A stretch of 64,000 nt of DNA. Source: Asanoa sp. WMMD1127. GTDB taxonomy: Bacteria; Actinomycetota; Actinomycetes; Mycobacteriales; Micromonosporaceae. The notes beneath the pieces were generated by a model that had not been told where the DNA came from, searched no databases, and saw only the letters and a list, made by a program, of their open reading frames with translations. Position 1 is the first letter of the stretch; every line of letters starts with the position of its first letter. Location of the stretch: the NCBI RefSeq assembly GCF_029626225.1, contig NZ_JARUBP010000001.1, forward strand, positions 2,914,001 to 2,978,000, in the 5' to 3' direction. The translations under genes and the position numbers were made by a program. Of the stretch, positions 34,174 through 42,749 are shown piece by piece.

Positions 34174-34920
34174 CTAAAGCTGGGCGCCGAGGGCGCGGGA
34201 CACCTGGTGAGCTGCGGCGATGACCGCGTGGCCAAGGTCCGCGTACCCGCCGTCGAGGTCGTGGGTGAGGGCCACCGCGCTGATGCCGCCGATCGCGGCG
34301 CCGGTGTGGTCGCGGACCGCGGCGCCGCACGCGCCGACCCCGGGCTCGTTCTCCTCGTGGTCCTCGGCCCAGCCCCGCCGCCGGGTCCGCGCGATCTCGG
34401 CGAGGAGATCGGGCAGCGCGGTGATCGTGTGCGGGGTGCGGGCCGGCAGGCCGGTTCGACCGGCCAGCTCGCCGACCTCCGCGTCGGTGAGCGTCGCCAG
34501 GATGGCCTTGCCGATCGAGGTGCTGTGCAGGTGCAGGCTCATCCCGACCCGGGAGGCCAGCTGGTAGGGCTTGCCGGCGTCCAGCTTGGCCACGTAGACG
34601 GCCTCGTCGCCGGCCTTCAGCGCGAGGTGCACCGTGTGGCCGGTGCGGTCCCGCAACGCCGCGAGGGACGGTGCCACCCGGTCGGCGAGGTCGACGCTGC
34701 GCATGACCCGGCCCGCGAGCGCCACCATGCGCGGGCCGCAGCGGTAGCCGCCGTCGCCGGTCGGCTGGGCCAGCCCGCGGTCGACCATCACCCGCAGGAT
34801 CCGGTGCACGGTGGCCTTCGGCAGGCCGGTCACCTGCGCGATGTCGGCCAGCCGGTCGTGCTCGACCAGCGCCTCGAGCACGTCGAACGCCTTGTCGGCG
34901 GCGCCCGCACGGTCGGTCAC
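34174..34920 (-). CDS. IclR-family regulator
   Basis: A 248-residue regulator. The winged helix (about 5-65) has LADIAQVTGLPKATVHRIL; the effector domain carries LHLHSTSIGKAILATL and ENEPGVGACGAAV, both IclR hallmarks. GTG 34920 is chosen; a TTG at 34929 is possible and would begin 1 nt after the esterase stop. It probably regulates the dehydrogenase-MFS-SDR operon just downstream through the GGCGTTCCA repeats. Confidence 0.92.
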   Translation of the reverse strand: MTDRAGAADKAFDVLEALVEHDRLADIAQVTGLPKATVHRILRVMVDRGLAQPTGDGGYRCGPRMVALAGRVMRSVDLADRVAPSLAALRDRTGHTVHLALKAGDEAVYVAKLDAGKPYQLASRVGMSLHLHSTSIGKAILATLTDAEVGELAGRTGLPARTPHTITALPDLLAEIARTRRRGWAEDHEENEPGVGACGAAVRDHTGAAIGGISAVALTHDLDGGYADLGHAVIAAAHQVSRALGAQL

Positions 34921-34930
34921 AACCGTCAAT

Positions 34931-36079
34931 CTAAGGGATGTGCAGCACCGCGTCGCACCGTGCGACCGTCTCGGCGTCGAGCGGGAAGTAGCCCTGCTCG
35001 GGCTTCGGGTCGGTGCGCATGGTCAGGTTCGCCGTCAGCTCTGCGGTCAGGTCGGCGCGGTCGACCAGCGTCGGCCCCATGCGTGGCAGCGCGGCCTCGA
35101 AGGTGCCCGGTTGCGGCGCGGCCAGGTCGAGCGCAGCGCTGGCGCCGAGGCTGCCGATGATGACGGCGTAGCGCTCCCCGAGCAGGGCGGAGACGATCGA
35201 GCCGGCCGACGCCCACTCCAGGTCCATGCCGGCCAGCTGCCAGGTGCTGGGCTGGCGCTGCAGGTGGCGGTTGTTGGCGAAGACGAGGGTGGGCCCGCGG
35301 TGCTGCTCGGCCGCCCGGATGGCGAGCAGGTTGCGGGCCATCCAGGCGTCACGGACGCCGAGCAGCCGGGAGGTGCGCACCGCCTGGAGCGCCGGCGCGG
35401 CCGCCTCCGCGTGGTAGCCGAGCAACCGGATCGCGGTGTCGGCGTGCAGGTCGGCCCGGCGCCACTCGGCCAGCGAGGAGGCGGCCACCAGGCGGGGCGC
35501 GTTGGCATAGAGGGCGGTGCGCAGGTCGTCGGCGATCGCGCGCAGCCGCAGCGCTTCCGGCGAGCGACCGATCGACCGGCTGTGGTCCATGATCGCGGCC
35601 GGGTCGGTCCACCGCTCTTCAGGCCCGATCAAGGCGTCAAGGTCCGCCGGCGGGTCGACATGGTCGCCCACGTAGGCGAGCACGTGCGCGAGAAACCGCC
35701 GCGGACTCGGCGCGCCGGTCATCTCGAGCGCCGCGTCGAACCCGTGGAAAGTCAGCCGCTCGGTCTGCGCCCGGCCGGCGTTGTAGGCGCGCATCCACTC
35801 GAGCAGCTCGCGGTTGCCCGGCAGGGCCCCGAAACCGTGGCTGAACCCGTCGACCAGCACCTGCTCGATCGGCAGGTCACCACCCTGGACGTACGCGTCG
35901 GCAACCAGCCCCGCGACCCGATCCGACTCGTAAGCGACCGACCTGAACCCCGCGGCGACCAACTCTTCGAAGATCTCGTTCCGTGCGTACGCGAACCGCG
36001 GCTCACCATGCGTCGGCTCACCGAGCGCCAACAGGTCCGCCGGGCCCGCGCGGTCAGCCAGAAACGCCGAAACCGTCAT
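34931..36079 (-). CDS. Erythromycin-esterase-like protein
   Basis: A 382-residue protein of the erythromycin esterase family. It has LALGEPTHGEPRF with the catalytic His, AYESDRVAG, FHGFDAALEMTG and FANNRHLQR. Real Ere enzymes open macrolide lactones, but most actinobacterial homologues have unknown substrates. ATG 36079 starts at MTVSAFLADR; an upstream in-frame stretch of 34 codons lies within the promoter palindrome and is rejected. It is divergent from the large glycosidase gene and followed at once by iclR. Confidence 0.85.
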   Translation of the reverse strand: MTVSAFLADRAGPADLLALGEPTHGEPRFAYARNEIFEELVAAGFRSVAYESDRVAGLVADAYVQGGDLPIEQVLVDGFSHGFGALPGNRELLEWMRAYNAGRAQTERLTFHGFDAALEMTGAPSPRRFLAHVLAYVGDHVDPPADLDALIGPEERWTDPAAIMDHSRSIGRSPEALRLRAIADDLRTALYANAPRLVAASSLAEWRRADLHADTAIRLLGYHAEAAAPALQAVRTSRLLGVRDAWMARNLLAIRAAEQHRGPTLVFANNRHLQRQPSTWQLAGMDLEWASAGSIVSALLGERYAVIIGSLGASAALDLAAPQPGTFEAALPRMGPTLVDRADLTAELTANLTMRTDPKPEQGYFPLDAETVARCDAVLHIP

Positions 36080-36128
36080 GGGTCCGGACGTTACCGGTCT
36101 GTCCGGCCCGCGACGGTGACCGCTCGGC

Positions 36129-36154
36129 ACGTGAAGTTTTCCTTCACGTTGACG
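36129..36154. promoter_or_regulatory. Palindrome and -35 element before the 1,129-residue glycosidase
   Basis: ACGTGAAG (36129-36136), a TTTTC loop, and CTTCACGT (36142-36149) form an 8-bp-arm palindrome. It touches a -35-like TTGACG (36149-36154), with AT-rich sequence (AAAATATC) about 15 bp further on. It is a probable repressor site for the rightward promoter. Confidence 0.5.
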
Positions 36155-36198
36155 TTCGTCTCTTGAAAATATCTCCGTCATCCGGTTGGCTCGCCGGC

Positions 36199-39100
36199 AT
36201 GGGTCTCCGTCTATCCGCCGGCCGCCTCGGGCCGGTGCTGTTGCCGCTGCTGGTCACCGTCGTCGCGCCGGGGCCCGCGGCCGCGGCGCCGGTCGATGCG
36301 CCGTCCTTCCGTGCCCCGGCGACTCAGGTCCTGTCGGCCGCGGCCGTCGACGCGTCGGTCGAGACCGACCGGCGCACGCGACCGGTCGCGCCCGGTCTGG
36401 AGCTCACCTCGTTCGACCGGCTCGACGCCGACGGCTGGATCCGGGCCGACGCGCTCACCGCCGACCTCGGTGGATCCGGCCTGTCCGTCGGCTACGTCAA
36501 CACCGGCGCGGTCGCCCGGACGGCACCGCTGCGCGGCGTGGTCGACCAGGCCGGCGCGGTGGCCGCCGTCAACGGGGACTTCTTCGACATCAACCAGTCG
36601 GGCGCCGCGCAGGGGATCGGTGTGCGCGACGGCGAGCTCGTGCAGTCGCCGGTCGAGGGTCACCACGACGGCGTCGCGGTCGGGCCCGACGGGGTCGGCC
36701 GGGTGGTCCAGTTCTACTTCGCCGGCACCGCGACGCTGCCCGGCGGGCCGGTCACGCTGACCCAGTTCAACAACATCGTGCAGGCCGGTGGCGTGGGCGT
36801 GTTCACCGCGCTGTGGGGCGACTACGACCGCGCGCGGGCGGTGGCCGGCGCGGCCCGGGTGACCGAGGTGGCCCTGGTCGGCGGCCGGGTGGCCACCGTC
36901 GCGGCCGCCGCGGGCCGGGGGGCGGTACCGGCCGGCACCACGATCCTGCTCGGCCGGGACGCGGGCGCCGACGCGCTTGCCGGGCTGCGGGTCGGTGACG
37001 AGGTCGAGGTGACCTACCGGGCCCGGCCGTCCGACGACCGGGCGGTCGCCGCCGCCGTCGGTGGCAACCGGGTGCTGGTCAAGGCCGGCGTGCCACAGGA
37101 CATCGGCGACGTGACGCCCGAGCCGCGCACCGCGGTCGGCTTCTCCGCCGACGGCAAAAAGATGATCATGTTGACCGTGGACGGGCGGCAGGCGGACAGC
37201 CGCGGTGTGACGCTGACGGAGCTCGGCCGGCTGATGGCGTCCATGGGCGCGCACGACGCGCTGAACCTCGACGGCGGTGGCTCGTCGACGCTGGTCGCCC
37301 GCGAGCCGGGCGGGGCCACGGTGCGGGTGGAGAACGCGCCGTCCGACGGGTCGGAGCGGCCGGTGCCCAACGGGTTGGCGATCTACGCGCCGCAGGGGAG
37401 TGGGCGGCTCACCGCGTACTGGGTGAAGACCGCGATCGACCCCGCGGCCGCGCCGGGCATCGGGCCGGTGCGCGGCGGCCGTCCGGACCGGGTGTTCCCG
37501 GGGCTCACCCGGCGGCTGACCGCGGCCGGCTACGACGAGACCTACGGGCCCGCGGCCGGCGCGCCGACGTGGCGGGCGACCCGGGGCACCGTGTCTGCGG
37601 ACGGCGTCTATCGCGGAGTGTTGCCGGGTGACGCGACCGTGACGGCCGTGCGCGGCGGGGCACGGGGTTCGATCGACCTCGTGGTGCTCGGGCCACTGTC
37701 CAGGGTGGACGCGACCACCGACAAGGTGGCGCTCGACGCGGCCGGCGCGAGCGGGACGTTCGGCGTGGTGGGTTACGACGCGGAGGGCAACGGGGCGCCG
37801 ATCGAGACCGGTGACGTGCGGCTGGCGTACGACCGGTCGCTGGTCGAAGTGACTCCCGGCGCCAACGGGCACTTCACGGTGAAGGCGGTCGCCGACGGTG
37901 GGGCCGCACTCGTGACGGCGACCGTCAACGGGCAGAGCACGGTGGTTCCGGTGACGATCGGGCTGACCGACGTGCCGGTCGCGACGTTCGACGACGCGGC
38001 GGCCTGGAAGTTCAGCGCCGCGCGGGCCACCGGGTCGGTCGCGCCGGCCCCGGGCCACACCGGCGACGGGCTGCGGATGGCGTACGACTTCGGCCAGTCG
38101 ACCGGCACCCGCGCCGCCTACGCCGACCCGCCACAGTGGATCCCCGTCGACGGGCAGCCGCAGGCGTTCGGCATGTGGATCCATGGCAACGGCAAGGGCG
38201 AGTGGCCGAGCCTGCACCTGCACGACGGGCTCGACCAGCAGCACGTGCTGCGCGGGCCCTACATCACCTGGACGGGCTGGCGCTACGTCGAGATGGCCGT
38301 GCCGCCGGGCGTCCAGTACCCGGTGCGGATCCGGCGCTTCTACGTCGCGGAGACCGACCCGGCCGAGGCCTACCAGACCGACATCGTCATCGACGACATC
38401 GTCGCCCGGGTGGCGCCGCCCGTCGACGTGCCACCGGAACCGCTGCGCACCGACCGGGTGGTGCTGCGCGACGGCACCGTGGACGGCGCGCCGTGGCGGC
38501 TCGCGGTGCTCTCGGACGCGCAGTTCGTCGCCGCGGAACCCGACAGCACGCAGGTGCAGCGGGTGCGCCGGACCCTGCGCGAGATCCGGGCGGCCCGGCC
38601 CGACCTGCTGGTGATCGACGGTGACCTGGTGGACACGGCCTATCCGGCGGACTTCGCCCTGGCCAAGCAGATCCTCGACGAGGAGCTCGGCGGGACGCTG
38701 CCGTACTACTACGTGCCGGGCAACCACGAGATCATGGGCGCGCCGATCACCAACTTCACATCGGTCTTCGGGCCGACGTCGCGGGTCGTCGACCACAACG
38801 GGACGCGGCTCGTCACCCTCGACACGAGCACCGGGAGCCTGCGCGGGAGCGGCTTCGACCAGATCCTCGCGCTGCGCGCGGCGCTGGACTCGGCCGCGAC
38901 CGACCCGGCGATCGGTTCGGTGGCGGTGTTCCAGCACCATCCGCCGCGGGATCCCACCCCGGCCAAGGCCAGCCAGCTCGGCGACCGCAAGGAGGCCGCG
39001 CTGATCGAGCGATGGCTGGCGGAGTTTCAGCACCGCACCGGCAAGGGCGCGGCGTTCGTCGGCGCGCACGTCGGCACGTTCCACGCCGACCGGGTCGACG

Positions 39101-39588
39101 GCGTGCCGTACCTGATCAACGGCAACAGCGGCAAGGAGCCCTCGACCGCGCCGCACCTGGGCGGCTTCACCGGCTGGACGATGCTCGGCATCGACCCCGT
39201 CACGCCGGCCGAGGTGGCCCTGGCCCGCCTCAACCCGCTGGCCGAAGGTCCACGATGGATCTCGGCGGAGGTCAACGCGCACACGGACGCGGTCGACCTG
39301 ACCGCGCCGGCGACGGTCGTCGTGGGCCGGCCGGTGACGGTGACGGCGACGCTGACCCAACCCGGCGGACGGGTGGTGCCGGTGGCCGCGCCGGTGACCG
39401 CGCAGTGGTCCGGCTCGCCGGACGTGCACGTCGGCTCGCTGCTGGGCGTACGACTGACCGATCGCGCCTGGTTCGACCCGGCGACGGGCCGGCTGACCGC
39501 GCTGCGATCGAGCGGCACGGTGACGCTCGCCGTGACCGTCAACGGTGTCAAGGCGACGGCGACGATCGCGCTCAGCCGAGCTGACTGA
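36199..39588 (+). CDS. Secreted phosphodiester glycosidase-metallophosphoesterase fusion
   Basis: A 1,129-residue exported protein. A signal peptide (about 1-30) precedes an NAGPA-type phosphodiester glycosidase domain to about 400 (AVNGDFFDIN, DALNLDGGGSSTLV). Ig-like and carbohydrate-binding-like segments follow at about 430-740 (a jelly-roll stretch holds AFGMWIHGNG and YVEMAVPPG). A calcineurin-type phosphoesterase lies at about 755-1015 (VLSDAQF, VIDGDLVDT, VPGNHEIMG, FQHHPPRD) and a C-terminal beta domain ends the protein. It probably removes phosphodiester-linked sugars and phosphate from extracellular polymers. The 3' end overlaps the convergent Lrp gene by 17 nt. Confidence 0.88.
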   Translation: MGLRLSAGRLGPVLLPLLVTVVAPGPAAAAPVDAPSFRAPATQVLSAAAVDASVETDRRTRPVAPGLELTSFDRLDADGWIRADALTADLGGSGLSVGYVNTGAVARTAPLRGVVDQAGAVAAVNGDFFDINQSGAAQGIGVRDGELVQSPVEGHHDGVAVGPDGVGRVVQFYFAGTATLPGGPVTLTQFNNIVQAGGVGVFTALWGDYDRARAVAGAARVTEVALVGGRVATVAAAAGRGAVPAGTTILLGRDAGADALAGLRVGDEVEVTYRARPSDDRAVAAAVGGNRVLVKAGVPQDIGDVTPEPRTAVGFSADGKKMIMLTVDGRQADSRGVTLTELGRLMASMGAHDALNLDGGGSSTLVAREPGGATVRVENAPSDGSERPVPNGLAIYAPQGSGRLTAYWVKTAIDPAAAPGIGPVRGGRPDRVFPGLTRRLTAAGYDETYGPAAGAPTWRATRGTVSADGVYRGVLPGDATVTAVRGGARGSIDLVVLGPLSRVDATTDKVALDAAGASGTFGVVGYDAEGNGAPIETGDVRLAYDRSLVEVTPGANGHFTVKAVADGGAALVTATVNGQSTVVPVTIGLTDVPVATFDDAAAWKFSAARATGSVAPAPGHTGDGLRMAYDFGQSTGTRAAYADPPQWIPVDGQPQAFGMWIHGNGKGEWPSLHLHDGLDQQHVLRGPYITWTGWRYVEMAVPPGVQYPVRIRRFYVAETDPAEAYQTDIVIDDIVARVAPPVDVPPEPLRTDRVVLRDGTVDGAPWRLAVLSDAQFVAAEPDSTQVQRVRRTLREIRAARPDLLVIDGDLVDTAYPADFALAKQILDEELGGTLPYYYVPGNHEIMGAPITNFTSVFGPTSRVVDHNGTRLVTLDTSTGSLRGSGFDQILALRAALDSAATDPAIGSVAVFQHHPPRDPTPAKASQLGDRKEAALIERWLAEFQHRTGKGAAFVGAHVGTFHADRVDGVPYLINGNSGKEPSTAPHLGGFTGWTMLGIDPVTPAEVALARLNPLAEGPRWISAEVNAHTDAVDLTAPATVVVGRPVTVTATLTQPGGRVVPVAAPVTAQWSGSPDVHVGSLLGVRLTDRAWFDPATGRLTALRSSGTVTLAVTVNGVKATATIALSRAD

Positions 39589-40045
39589 GGGGCAGCGCGC
39601 CGCGGGTCTTGACGGTGCGGATGGCGAACGTGCTGTGCGCCTCGACGACTGATTCGATGGTCAGGATCTGGTCGATCAGCAGGCGTTCGTACGCGGCCAG
39701 GTTCGCCGCCGCGGTTTCGACCAGGAGGTCCGCCTGCCCGGAGATGACGTGGCAGGCGACGACCTCCGGGATGGCGGTGAGCGCCGCCTCGACGCGGGCG
39801 GCGTTCTCGCGGGAGTGGCGGTCGACCCGCAGCTGGATGAAGACGGTCAGGTCGAGGCCGAGCCGGGCGCGGTCGAGCTCCGCGCGGTAGCCGGCGATCA
39901 GCCCGTCCTCCTCCAGCGCCCGCACCCGGCGCAGGCAGGCCGAGGGGGAGAGGGCGACCGCCTCGGCCAGGTCGACGTTGGCGATGCGACCGTCGTGCTG
40001 GAGGCGTTCGAGGATCGCCCGGTCGGTGCTGTCGTAGGGTGCCAT
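39572..40045 (-). CDS. Lrp/AsnC-family regulator
   Basis: A 157-residue regulator with the Lrp HTH (STDRAILERLQHDGRI, DLAEAVALSPSACLRRV) and a RAM effector domain (VVACHVISGQADLLVET). ATG 40045 begins at MAPYDSTDRAI; a longer frame upstream lies in the operator region. It is divergent from the APC permease, which it probably regulates in response to an amino acid. Confidence 0.93.
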   Translation of the reverse strand: MAPYDSTDRAILERLQHDGRIANVDLAEAVALSPSACLRRVRALEEDGLIAGYRAELDRARLGLDLTVFIQLRVDRHSRENAARVEAALTAIPEVVACHVISGQADLLVETAAANLAAYERLLIDQILTIESVVEAHSTFAIRTVKTRGALPLSQLG

Positions 40046-40055
40046 TCGCACATGA

Positions 40056-40091
40056 TTGCGCCTTGTGGCGCGTTGGCGCAACGCGGTTGCG
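40056..40091. promoter_or_regulatory. Lrp-type operators
   Basis: TTGCGCC (40056-40062) faces GGCGCAA (40075-40081), and CGCAAC-GCG-GTTGCG (40077-40091) is a second perfect palindrome sharing bases with the first. The spacing suits an octameric Lrp protein binding the divergent lrp/permease region. Confidence 0.6.
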
Positions 40092-40157
40092 TGGCCGTGC
40101 GTCAGAGCGGGCAGATTTGCCATCGCGTGCGGCGCGTTTCTTGCCAGACTGCGACCC

Positions 40158-41405
40158 ATGACCAGCGACATCGGTATCGCCCGCGGCACGGCGCTCTACA
40201 TCGGAGCGTTGCTCGGCCCCGGTCTCCTGCTGCTGCCCGGGCTCGCCGCCAGCCAGGCCGGCCCCGCCTCGGTGCTCGTCTGGGCCCTGCTGCTCGGCGC
40301 CTCCGCCCTGTTCGCCGTGGTGTTCGCGGCCCTCGGCGTGCGGCACCCGTCGGCCGGGGGCGTCTGGGGGTACGCCACCGCCGGCCTCGGCGCGCGGGCC
40401 GGCCGCGTGGTCGGCTGGTGCTTCCTGGCCGGGGTGATCAGTGGCGCTCCCATCGTCTGTGTGGTGGGCGGCAACTACGTGGCCGAGCTGACCGGCGGGG
40501 GCGTACGCGTCGCCGCGACCACGGCGGCCCTCCTGCTCGTGGGTACCCTCGCCGTCACCGCGCGCGGCGTGCGTACCTCCTCGACCGTCCAGTTCGGACT
40601 CGTCGCGCTGCTGCTCGTGATCGTGACCGGCGCCGTGGTCGGCGCGGCACCGGCCGCGCAGGCCGCCAACTGGACGCCGTTCGCGCCGCACGGCTGGGGC
40701 GCCCTGGGTCCGGCCGCCGCGACGCTGATGCTGGCCTTCGTCGGCTGGGAGGCGATCGCGCCGCTGACCACCCGGTTCGCCCGCCCACGCCGGCAGCTTC
40801 CGTTGGTGATCGGCATCGCGTTCGCGGCCACCGCGGTCGTCTATCTGGCGCTCGGCGTGGTCACCGTGGCCGCGCTCGGCGACCGCGCCGGCACCGAGGT
40901 GCCGCTGGCCGCGCTGCTCACCATCGCGCTGGGCGCCAGCGGGCCGGCGGTCGCCGCCGTCGGTGCGGTCGTGCTCACGGTCGGCGCGGTGCTGGCCTAC
41001 ATGTCGGGCGCCGCGAGCCTGGCCCGGGCGCTGCGCCCCACGGAGGCCACCGTGCCCCGCTGGATGGCCGCCGCGATCCTGGTCTCGGGGGCCGTGCTGA
41101 TCGGTCCGCTGGCGACGGGCTGGATCGACCTCGCCACGCTGGTCAACGTGCCGACAACGTTCTTCCTGGTGGTCTACCTGGGCTGCACGGCCGCGGGTTG
41201 GCGCCTGCTGCACGGGATCCCGCGGCTGTGCGCCGGCGTGGCCTGCCTGGCGGTGACGGTGGTGCTGGCCTTCTGCGGCCCGGCCCTGCTCCCGGCCGCC
41301 CTGGTCACGGTGATCGCCGCCGCCACTGCCCGCCGCGGGCCGGCTGCCCACGAAGCCCGGGAACCCCTCGATGGCGCCGACAGCCCCTCGATGGCCTCCG
41401 GCTAA
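40158..41405 (+). CDS. APC-family amino acid permease
   Basis: A 415-residue, roughly 12-helix permease. Helix 1 holds ALYIGALLGPGLLLLPGLAA, the broken-helix substrate site of APC carriers. Further family marks are SAGGVWGYATAGLG and LAFVGWEAIAPLTTRFARP. Substrates of relatives are amino acids or amines. ATG 40158 is chosen because the permease fold begins there. It is divergent from the Lrp gene, supporting amino acid uptake or export. Confidence 0.92.
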   Translation: MTSDIGIARGTALYIGALLGPGLLLLPGLAASQAGPASVLVWALLLGASALFAVVFAALGVRHPSAGGVWGYATAGLGARAGRVVGWCFLAGVISGAPIVCVVGGNYVAELTGGGVRVAATTAALLLVGTLAVTARGVRTSSTVQFGLVALLLVIVTGAVVGAAPAAQAANWTPFAPHGWGALGPAAATLMLAFVGWEAIAPLTTRFARPRRQLPLVIGIAFAATAVVYLALGVVTVAALGDRAGTEVPLAALLTIALGASGPAVAAVGAVVLTVGAVLAYMSGAASLARALRPTEATVPRWMAAAILVSGAVLIGPLATGWIDLATLVNVPTTFFLVVYLGCTAAGWRLLHGIPRLCAGVACLAVTVVLAFCGPALLPAALVTVIAAATARRGPAAHEAREPLDGADSPSMASG

Positions 41406-41507
41406 TCCCGCCAGCGGCGCCGTCGGGGGTTCCAACCGGCTGCCGGCCGACCGGCTGTGGCGCCGCACCAAGCCGGTATGGAGAGCGCCGCCCTGCCCCT
41501 GCACCAG

Positions 41508-41577
41508 GCTTTGCTCTGCAGCCATATACGCAACACCTACCGGCGGGGGTGTTGCGTATATGGCTGCAGAGCAAAGC
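41508..41577. repeat. Perfect 30-bp inverted repeat with 10-nt loop
   Basis: The left arm at 41508-41537 (begins GCTTTGCTCTGCAG, ends CGCAACACC) and the right arm at 41548-41577 are exact reverse complements over 30 nt, separated by TACCGGCGGG. The arms are much more AT-rich than their surroundings. It lies 103 nt after the permease stop. It could be a bidirectional terminator, a dispersed intergenic element or a small mobile repeat; no coding sequence is involved. Confidence 0.9.
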
Positions 41578-41587
41578 GGCGCGCGCA

Positions 41588-41653
41588 GGGGGAGGGCGGC
41601 GGGGGCCGGAAGGTGGTCGCAGGGGGAGGGTGGGGGGGCCGGAAGGTGGTTGC
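41588..41653 (+). repeat. G-rich direct repeat with quadruplex-forming run
   Basis: A 20-nt unit (GGGGGCCGGAAGGTGGTCGC) at 41601-41620 recurs at 41634-41653 with one change, period 33. Between them lies G5-A-G3-T-G7 (41622-41638), a strong G-quadruplex candidate on the plus strand, and a similar G5-A-G3 run is at 41588-41596. It precedes the LacI promoter, so it may influence transcription or translation of that gene. Confidence 0.65.
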
Positions 41654-41679
41654 TGGGCCGCGGCGGGCGCGGTTAGGCT

Positions 41680-41700
41680 CGGTCGAAAGTTTTTCGACCG
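41680..41700. promoter_or_regulatory. LacI-type operator before the first lacI gene
   Basis: CGGTCGAAA (41680-41688), GTT, TTTCGACCG (41692-41700) is a perfect 9-bp-arm palindrome ending 12 nt before the GTG start. It shares its TCGAAA...TTTCGA core with the site upstream of the GH3 gene, so it is probably the autoregulatory operator of this LacI protein. Confidence 0.6.
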
Positions 41701-41711
41701 TGGGGGGACAG

Positions 41712-42749
41712 GTGCCGGCTGAGGTCGGGCCGCGGGCCACGCTCGCGATGGTGGCCGAGTCGTGCGGTGTGTCGCTGCCGACCGTGTCCAAGGTGCTCAA
41801 CGGCCGCGCGGACGTGGCCAGTGCCACCCGTGCCCGGGTCGAGGAGGCGCTGCGGCAGCACAACTACCGTCCTCCGGGGGCGCGCAGTCGGGGCACGCCC
41901 GCGACGACGCGGACGATCGAGCTGGTCTTCGACGACATCGCCAGCGCCTACTCGACCGAGGTGCTGCACGGCGTCACCGACGGTGGCGACGAGCACGGCG
42001 TCGACGTCGTCACCCGCAAGTTCCCCGCGCTCAGCGAGCGACCGCCCCGCAACGATGCGGCCTGGGCCCGCCGGCTCGTCGACGCCGGCCGAAGAGGGCT
42101 GATCGTGGTCACCTCCGAGCTCACCTCGCGCCAGCTCGCCGCGTTCGACCGGGTCGGGCTCGCGCTGGTCGTCATCGACCCGGTCAACCTGCCGCGCACC
42201 GACGTGGTCAGCGTCGGGGCGACCAACTGGAGCGGCGGTCTCGAAGCCACCGAGCACCTGATCCGGCTGGGGCACCGGCGGATCGCGTACATCGGTGGTC
42301 CGGTCGCCTCCTCGCCCAGCCGCGCGCGGCTGCACGGCTACCGGGCGGCGCTGGAGAACGCGGGCATCCCCGCCGATCCGCGGCTGGTGCGCGACGGCAT
42401 GTTCGACTTCCCGTCGGGGCTGGCGATGGGCGCCGAGCTGCTCGACGCGCCGGACCGGCCGACCGCGGTGTTCGCCGGCAGCGACGAGACGGCGATGGGC
42501 GTGCTGGCCGCGGCCCGCGCGCGCGGGGTGCGCACGCCCGAGCAGCTGAGCGTCGTGGGGTTCGACGACACCTACCTGTGCGAGATGGCGACGCCGGCCC
42601 TCACCACGGTGCGGCAGCCGCTGCGCGAGATGGGCCGGGTCGCCCTGCGTACGCTGCTGCGCATGATCGCCGGCGAACCGCTCGACTCCCACCATGTCGA
42701 GCTCGCCACGACCCTCGTCGTGCGGGAGTCGACGGCGCCACCGGGCTAG
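41712..42749 (+). CDS. LacI-family regulator, first of a convergent pair
   Basis: A 345-residue repressor. HTH residues about 9-60 include LAMVAESCGVSLPTVSKVLNGR; a periplasmic-binding-protein-like effector domain has VVIDPVNLPRTDVVSVGATN, RRIAYIGGP and AVFAGSDETAMGV. GTG 41712 has GGGGGGA upstream; GTG 41700 lies in the operator. It is convergent with and clearly related to the second lacI gene (42746), ending in a shared CTAG. It probably controls the beta-glucoside genes to the right. Confidence 0.9.
   Translation: MPAEVGPRATLAMVAESCGVSLPTVSKVLNGRADVASATRARVEEALRQHNYRPPGARSRGTPATTRTIELVFDDIASAYSTEVLHGVTDGGDEHGVDVVTRKFPALSERPPRNDAAWARRLVDAGRRGLIVVTSELTSRQLAAFDRVGLALVVIDPVNLPRTDVVSVGATNWSGGLEATEHLIRLGHRRIAYIGGPVASSPSRARLHGYRAALENAGIPADPRLVRDGMFDFPSGLAMGAELLDAPDRPTAVFAGSDETAMGVLAAARARGVRTPEQLSVVGFDDTYLCEMATPALTTVRQPLREMGRVALRTLLRMIAGEPLDSHHVELATTLVVRESTAPPG

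Noticed and set aside
36211-39429. Open frame of 1,072 codons on the minus strand
   Set aside because: It lies exactly opposite the glycosidase-phosphoesterase gene, is rich in Arg, His and Gly as expected for an antisense frame of high-GC DNA, and has no domain or ribosome site.
39027-41525. 832-codon minus-strand frame across the Lrp and APC genes
   Set aside because: It crosses a real minus-strand gene in another frame and the operator region, and has shadow composition.
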